Source: Prevotella sp.
GTDB taxonomy: Bacteria; Bacteroidota; Bacteroidia; Bacteroidales; Bacteroidaceae
Direction: 5' to 3'
Length of the DNA: 8,855 nt
Assembly (NCBI GenBank): GCA_024681875.1
Contig: JAILAA010000185.1
Coordinates: forward strand, 1 to 8,855
The position numbers and the translations under genes were made by a program. Every line of letters begins with the position of its first letter. The first letter of the stretch is position 1. This document shows positions 4,975 to 8,855 of the stretch, in pieces. A model generated the notes under the pieces. The model saw only the letters and a list, made by a program, of their open reading frames with translations, did no database searches and was not told the origin of the DNA.

Positions 4975-7900
4975 ATGGAAGATTTCATACACCTACACGT
5001 ACACACATACTATTCTATACTTGACGGGCAGTCGAAAATAAAGAATCTGGTCAACAAGGCCATCGGCGACGGCATGAAGGGAATGGCTGTCACCGATCAT
5101 GGCGATATGTTCGGCATCAAGGAGTTTCACGACATTGTTAACGACGTGAACTCCAAGCGCGCCAAGGCCAACGAAGAGCCATTCAAACCTATCTTCGGCT
5201 GCGAGATGTACGTAGCACGCTATGGCCCGAAGGAGAAGAAAGACGGCAAGCAGGACCAGAGTGGCTACCACCTTATCGTTCTGGCGAAAAACTACAAGGG
5301 CTATAAGAATCTCATCAAGCTGGTATCGAACTCATGGACTGAAGGTTTCTACCAGCGTCCACGCACTGACCGCGCCGACCTGGAGCGCTACCACGAGGGA
5401 CTCATCGTCTGCTCTGCATGCATTGCAGGCGAGGTGCCAAAGAAAATCCTCAATGGCGACATCGCCGGTGCACGCGAAGCCATCGAATGGTACCACAATC
5501 TGTTTGGCGACGACTATTATCTGGAATTGCAGCGCCACGAAGTGACCGACCCTACCATCCGAGCTAACCGTGAGACCTTCCCCATGCAGCAGCAGGCCAA
5601 CAAGGTGCTTATCGAGCTGGCTCGCGAATACGGCATCAAGCTCATCTGCACCAACGACGTACACTTCGTCGACCAGGAGAATGCCGAGGCACACGACCAC
5701 CTGCTCTGCCTCTCTACAGGCAAGGAGCTGGACGACCCCACGCGTATGCTCTACTCCAAACAGGAGTGGTTCAAGACGAAGGCCGAGATGAACGCCATCT
5801 TCAGCGACGTGCCCGAAGCACTGTCGAATACGCTGGAGATTCTGGACAAATGCGAAATCTACAGCCTCGACCACGACCCCATCATGCCCTTCTTCCCCAT
5901 ACCTGAGAGCTTCGGCACTGAGGAAGAGTGGCGTCAGAAATTCACCGAGGAAGACCTCTTCCGCGAGTTCACTACCGACGAAAACGGCAACAATCCCCTT
6001 TCCCGCGAAGAGGGCGAGAAGAAAATCAAAAAACTCGGCGGCTATGACAAGATCTATCGCATCAAGTTCGAAGCCGACTACTTGGCCAAGCTGGCGTATG
6101 AAGGGGCACATCAGCGCTACGGAGAGGAACTGTCGAAAGAAGTGGAGGACCGCATCCGCTTTGAACTGCATATCATGAAGACGATGGGCTTCCCCGGCTA
6201 CTTTCTCATCGTGCAGGACTTCATCAACTCCGCAAGAGAAGAGCTGGGTGTCATGGTTGGCCCAGGGCGTGGCTCGGCCGCCGGCAGCGTCGTGGCCTAC
6301 TGTCTAGGCATCACGAAGATTGACCCGCTGAAATACGACCTGCTGTTCGAGCGCTTCCTCAACCCTGACCGTATCTCCCTGCCTGATATCGACACCGACT
6401 TTGACGACGACGGCCGTGGCCGTGTGCTGAAATGGGTGGAGGACAAGTACGGACATGAAAACTGCGCGCACATCATCACCTATGCCTCGATGGCCACAAA
6501 GAACTCCATCAAGGACGTAGCACGTGTAGAGAGAGTGCCGCTGGCGCTGAGCAACGCATGGTGCAAAGCCATACCCGACCGCCTGAAAGACCCGCAGACA
6601 GGCGAAGATTTGAAGATGAACCTGCCCAACGCCATCCGCTGCACACCCGAGTTGCGCGAAGCCGAGGCCAGCACCGATCCCGCTCAGGCCAACACCATCA
6701 AATACGCCAAGATGCTGGAGGGCACCGTGCGCGGCACGGGCATCCACGCCTGCGGCTTCATCATCTGCCGCGACCCCATCAGCGACTGGGTACCGGTTTC
6801 GACTGCCGACGACCCCGACTTCAAGGACGTGAAGACAAACTGCACGCAGTACGACGGCCACGTCATTGAGTCGACAGGTCTTATCAAGATGGACTTCCTC
6901 GGTCTGAAAACATTGTCAGAACTGAAGGAAGCATGCGCCAATGTGAAGCAGACCTTAGGCATCGAAGTTGACCTCGACCACATTCCCATTGATGATCCGA
7001 AGACCTACGAGCTCTACCAGCAAGGCCGCACCATAGGCACGTTCCAGTTTGAGTCCAGCGGTATGCAGAAATACCTGCGAGAGCTGAAGCCCACCGTCTT
7101 TGAAGACCTGATCGCTATGAACGCCCTCTATCGTCCGGGGCCTATGGAGAAAATTCCCAACTTCATCGCACGTAAACACGGAAGAGAGGAAATCAAGTAC
7201 GACATTCCCTGCATGGAGAAATATCTCAAGGACACCTACGGCATCACCGTCTATCAGGAGCAGGTGATGCTGTTAAGCCGCCAGCTGGCCAATTTCACAC
7301 GCGGCGAGAGCGATGCCCTGCGTAAGGCGATGGGAAAGAAAAAAATTGACATCGTTAACGCCATGAAGCCCAAATTTATTGAAGGAGGCAAGAAAAACGG
7401 CCACGACCCTGACATACTTGACAAGATATGGAAGGAGTGGGAGGCTTTTGCCTCGTATGCCTTCAACAAGAGTCACGCTGCCTGCTACTCGTGGGTAGCC
7501 TACCAGACGGCTTACATGAAGGCGAACTATCCAGCCGAGTTTATGGCGGCCATTATGACGCGACGCCGCGACCAGATTACGGAAATAACTAAGCTGATGG
7601 ACGAATGCAAGCAGATGGGCATCGCCACACTGGGGCCCGATGTGAACGAGTCGTACCTGAAGTTCGGCGTAAACAAGAAAGGAGAGATACGCTTCGGCCT
7701 GGCAGCCATCAAAGGAATGGGCGATGCGGCTGCCGAAGCCATCATCAATGAAAGGGAGAAGAATGGCCTGTATAAAGACATCTTCGACTTTGCCCAGCGT
7801 GTCAGCTTCGCCAACGTCAACCGCAAGGCTTACGAGTCGCTGGCGCTGAGTGGTGGCTTCGACAGCTTTGGCATCCCACGTGAGGGCTATTTCGGTGCCG

Positions 7901-8697
7901 ACGCCCGTGGCAATGTGTTCCTTGATGTCCTTATTCGTTATGGCCAGCTCTATCAGGCCGAGCAGCAGCAGGCTCAGACATCGCTTTTCGGCGACGAGGG
8001 TGCCGTCGACATCGCTACTCCGCCCATCCCGCAGGTGGAGCAGTGGAGTAGCATTGAGCGTCTCAACCGCGAGCGTGACCTCGTGGGAATCTATCTGTCA
8101 GCTCATCCGCTCGACGACTTCAGTATCGTACTCAAGAACTTGTGCAACACCCATTGCAACGAACTTGATGACAAGGAAGAGCTCCTGAAGAAAGAGGAAG
8201 TGATTTTTGGCGGCATTGTCACTGGGGTGAAAGACCGTTACACCAAGACCGGCAAGCCTATGGGCATTGTGAACATCGAGGACTTCGAAGGCTCTGGCGA
8301 GCTGGCGTTCTTCGGTGAGGAATGGGGAAAGTGGCGCGGCATGTTCGTGGAGGGCAGCACGGTCTTCGTGCGGTGTAAGTTCTCGCAGAGATATGCCAAC
8401 AGCCAGTATATCGATATGCGGGTAAACGATGTGCAGTATCTGCAGACCGTTCGCGATAATGCCATTGAGCGTTTCACCATCACCATCGACCGCGAAGCCA
8501 TCGACGACAGTGTTGTCAACGACATCGCAACGTTGGTGGCCGACCGACCCGGTAAGACCGAACTCTATTTCCAAATCGTTGACCGCGAGCACAATGCAAA
8601 CCTGTTGTTACGCTCATCGTCGAAGGCCATCACCCTCGACCGTGCGCTTTTGCAATACATCGAGAGCAACAGCCACATGAGTTATCGTGTGAATTGA
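4975..8697 (+). CDS. dnaE: DNA polymerase III alpha subunit (replicative polymerase)
   Basis: A 1240-residue catalytic subunit of the chromosomal replicase. Domains in order: PHP domain (about 1-300) with HLHVHT (6-11), TDHG (40-43), GCEMYV (75-80), YHLIVLAKN (98-106), QRHEV (186-190) and NDVHF (227-231). The polymerase palm has GPGRGSAAGSVVAYCLGI (429-446), SLPDIDTDFDDDGR (468-481; catalytic Asp473 and Asp475 by analogy with E. coli D401/D403) and KMDFLGLKTL (638-647; third Asp640). A finger region includes RPGPM (720-724) and YQEQVM (760-765). A helix-hairpin-helix lies near GLAAIKGMGDAAAEAI (908-923), a sliding-clamp motif QTSLF at 1001-1005, an OB fold at about 1075-1158, and a C-terminal domain after that. 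The start at 4975 is chosen because family proteins begin just before HLHVHT. An in-frame ATG at 4954 and a TTG at 4927 are alternatives, the latter almost touching the hairpin at 4894-4925. I see no TAnnTTTG promoter in the 93-base gap. The gene may depend on upstream transcription or an unrecognised promoter. Confidence 0.97.
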   Translation: MEDFIHLHVHTYYSILDGQSKIKNLVNKAIGDGMKGMAVTDHGDMFGIKEFHDIVNDVNSKRAKANEEPFKPIFGCEMYVARYGPKEKKDGKQDQSGYHLIVLAKNYKGYKNLIKLVSNSWTEGFYQRPRTDRADLERYHEGLIVCSACIAGEVPKKILNGDIAGAREAIEWYHNLFGDDYYLELQRHEVTDPTIRANRETFPMQQQANKVLIELAREYGIKLICTNDVHFVDQENAEAHDHLLCLSTGKELDDPTRMLYSKQEWFKTKAEMNAIFSDVPEALSNTLEILDKCEIYSLDHDPIMPFFPIPESFGTEEEWRQKFTEEDLFREFTTDENGNNPLSREEGEKKIKKLGGYDKIYRIKFEADYLAKLAYEGAHQRYGEELSKEVEDRIRFELHIMKTMGFPGYFLIVQDFINSAREELGVMVGPGRGSAAGSVVAYCLGITKIDPLKYDLLFERFLNPDRISLPDIDTDFDDDGRGRVLKWVEDKYGHENCAHIITYASMATKNSIKDVARVERVPLALSNAWCKAIPDRLKDPQTGEDLKMNLPNAIRCTPELREAEASTDPAQANTIKYAKMLEGTVRGTGIHACGFIICRDPISDWVPVSTADDPDFKDVKTNCTQYDGHVIESTGLIKMDFLGLKTLSELKEACANVKQTLGIEVDLDHIPIDDPKTYELYQQGRTIGTFQFESSGMQKYLRELKPTVFEDLIAMNALYRPGPMEKIPNFIARKHGREEIKYDIPCMEKYLKDTYGITVYQEQVMLLSRQLANFTRGESDALRKAMGKKKIDIVNAMKPKFIEGGKKNGHDPDILDKIWKEWEAFASYAFNKSHAACYSWVAYQTAYMKANYPAEFMAAIMTRRRDQITEITKLMDECKQMGIATLGPDVNESYLKFGVNKKGEIRFGLAAIKGMGDAAAEAIINEREKNGLYKDIFDFAQRVSFANVNRKAYESLALSGGFDSFGIPREGYFGADARGNVFLDVLIRYGQLYQAEQQQAQTSLFGDEGAVDIATPPIPQVEQWSSIERLNRERDLVGIYLSAHPLDDFSIVLKNLCNTHCNELDDKEELLKKEEVIFGGIVTGVKDRYTKTGKPMGIVNIEDFEGSGELAFFGEEWGKWRGMFVEGSTVFVRCKFSQRYANSQYIDMRVNDVQYLQTVRDNAIERFTITIDREAIDDSVVNDIATLVADRPGKTELYFQIVDREHNANLLLRSSSKAITLDRALLQYIESNSHMSYRVN

Positions 8698-8752
8698 TGT
8701 TGAGAAGTTGAGAAGTTGAGATGTTGCGATGTTGAGGCGTTGCGAAGTTTGG
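8697..8752 (+). repeat. Degenerate 8-bp tandem repeat after dnaE
   Basis: Seven consecutive octamers: ATGTTGAG, AAGTTGAG, AAGTTGAG, ATGTTGCG, ATGTTGAG, GCGTTGCG, AAGTTTGG. The central GTTG is kept in the first six units. The array starts on the last base of the dnaE stop codon and ends just before the candidate promoter of the next gene. It has no open frame of note and no hairpin potential that I can see (the strand is almost free of C). Confidence 0.85.
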
Positions 8753-8763
8753 CATAGCTTTTG
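8732..8763 (+). promoter_or_regulatory. Candidate promoter of the probable thioredoxin gene
   Basis: TAGCTTTTGC (8755-8764) resembles the -7 consensus TAnnTTTG with one extra T. A TTG (8732-8734) inside the octamer array lies 20 bases upstream. Both elements are off the ideal form, so this is weaker than the other promoters in the window. It would give a leader of about 60 A/T-rich bases before the ATG at 8827. Confidence 0.4.
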
Positions 8764-8826
8764 CAGTCAAGTCACTGAGAAGAAATCAGATAAACCCAAT
8801 TATTCATCATTTAATAACAAAACATT

Positions 8827-8855
8827 ATGGAAGTAACAATCACCAACGAGAACTT
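8827..8855 (+). CDS. Probable thioredoxin, 5' end only (cut by window end)
   Basis: ATG at 8827 opens a frame reading MEVTITNEN and then TT of a Phe or Leu codon, where the window stops. The start follows an A-rich leader (AATAACAAAACATT) typical of Bacteroidetes translation starts. Thioredoxins in this group begin with a short strand of the type xxVTITxENF, and a thioredoxin gene directly after dnaE is, as I recall, a common arrangement in Bacteroides and Prevotella. The active-site motif WCGPC is beyond the window, so the identity rests on nine residues and synteny. Confidence 0.55.

Noticed and set aside
5332..6171. 279-codon minus-strand open frame inside dnaE
   Set aside because: It lies wholly opposite conserved DnaE PHP and polymerase sequence and shows no domain of its own. 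Long antisense frames are expected in a GC-moderate gene with this codon use.
6304..6861. 185-codon minus-strand open frame inside dnaE
   Set aside because: It is a shadow of the polymerase palm coding sequence, with no promoter or family resemblance.

Overview
The window looks like an ordinary chromosomal segment of a Bacteroidales bacterium, most likely Prevotella or a close relative. Three lines of sequence evidence support this. The promoters have the Bacteroidetes form (TAnnTTTG at about -7 with TTG about 18 bases upstream). Gene starts lack Shine-Dalgarno sequences. The proteins (START-like protein, LptF/LptG permease with a long C-terminal tail, fused RibBA, DnaE followed by a probable thioredoxin) have the Bacteroidales form as I recall it. 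The species is inference.

Layout. Bases 1-111 hold a minus-strand tRNA with a CAU anticodon, followed on its own strand by a terminator hairpin that runs off the window edge. Its promoter lies at 138-166. Bases 112-293 separate it from a divergent gene for a small START-like protein (294-698) with its own -7 box. A 13-bp hairpin (754-783) then overlaps the promoter of the next unit. That unit is an LptF/LptG-type permease (823-2718), ribBA (2715-3944, overlapping the permease stop) and a zinc-ribbon / single-TM / PEGA protein (3985-4881). No promoter or terminator is visible between these three genes, so they are probably one operon. An imperfect hairpin without a T-run (4894-4925) precedes dnaE (4975-8697). 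After dnaE come a degenerate 8-bp tandem repeat, a weak candidate promoter, and the first nine codons of a probable thioredoxin gene (from 8827), cut by the window end.

Functionally these are core genes: translation (tRNA), outer-membrane LPS transport (permease), riboflavin synthesis (RibBA), chromosome replication (DnaE) and probably redox maintenance (thioredoxin). Two genes have no assigned role: the START-like protein and the zinc-ribbon/PEGA protein. I see no phage, insertion sequence, CRISPR array, toxin-antitoxin pair or defence island.

The less ordinary signals are small. A 7-bp tandem repeat covers the stop/start junction of the permease and ribBA. An in-frame QP-rich minisatellite and an extreme acidic tract lie in the PEGA protein. 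A hairpin overlaps the permease promoter, has a second copy of its left arm, and leaves a leader of only about 10 bases. An 8-bp repeat abuts the dnaE stop. The DnaE PHP domain keeps what look like all its metal-binding residues. I did not find a convincing new biological system.
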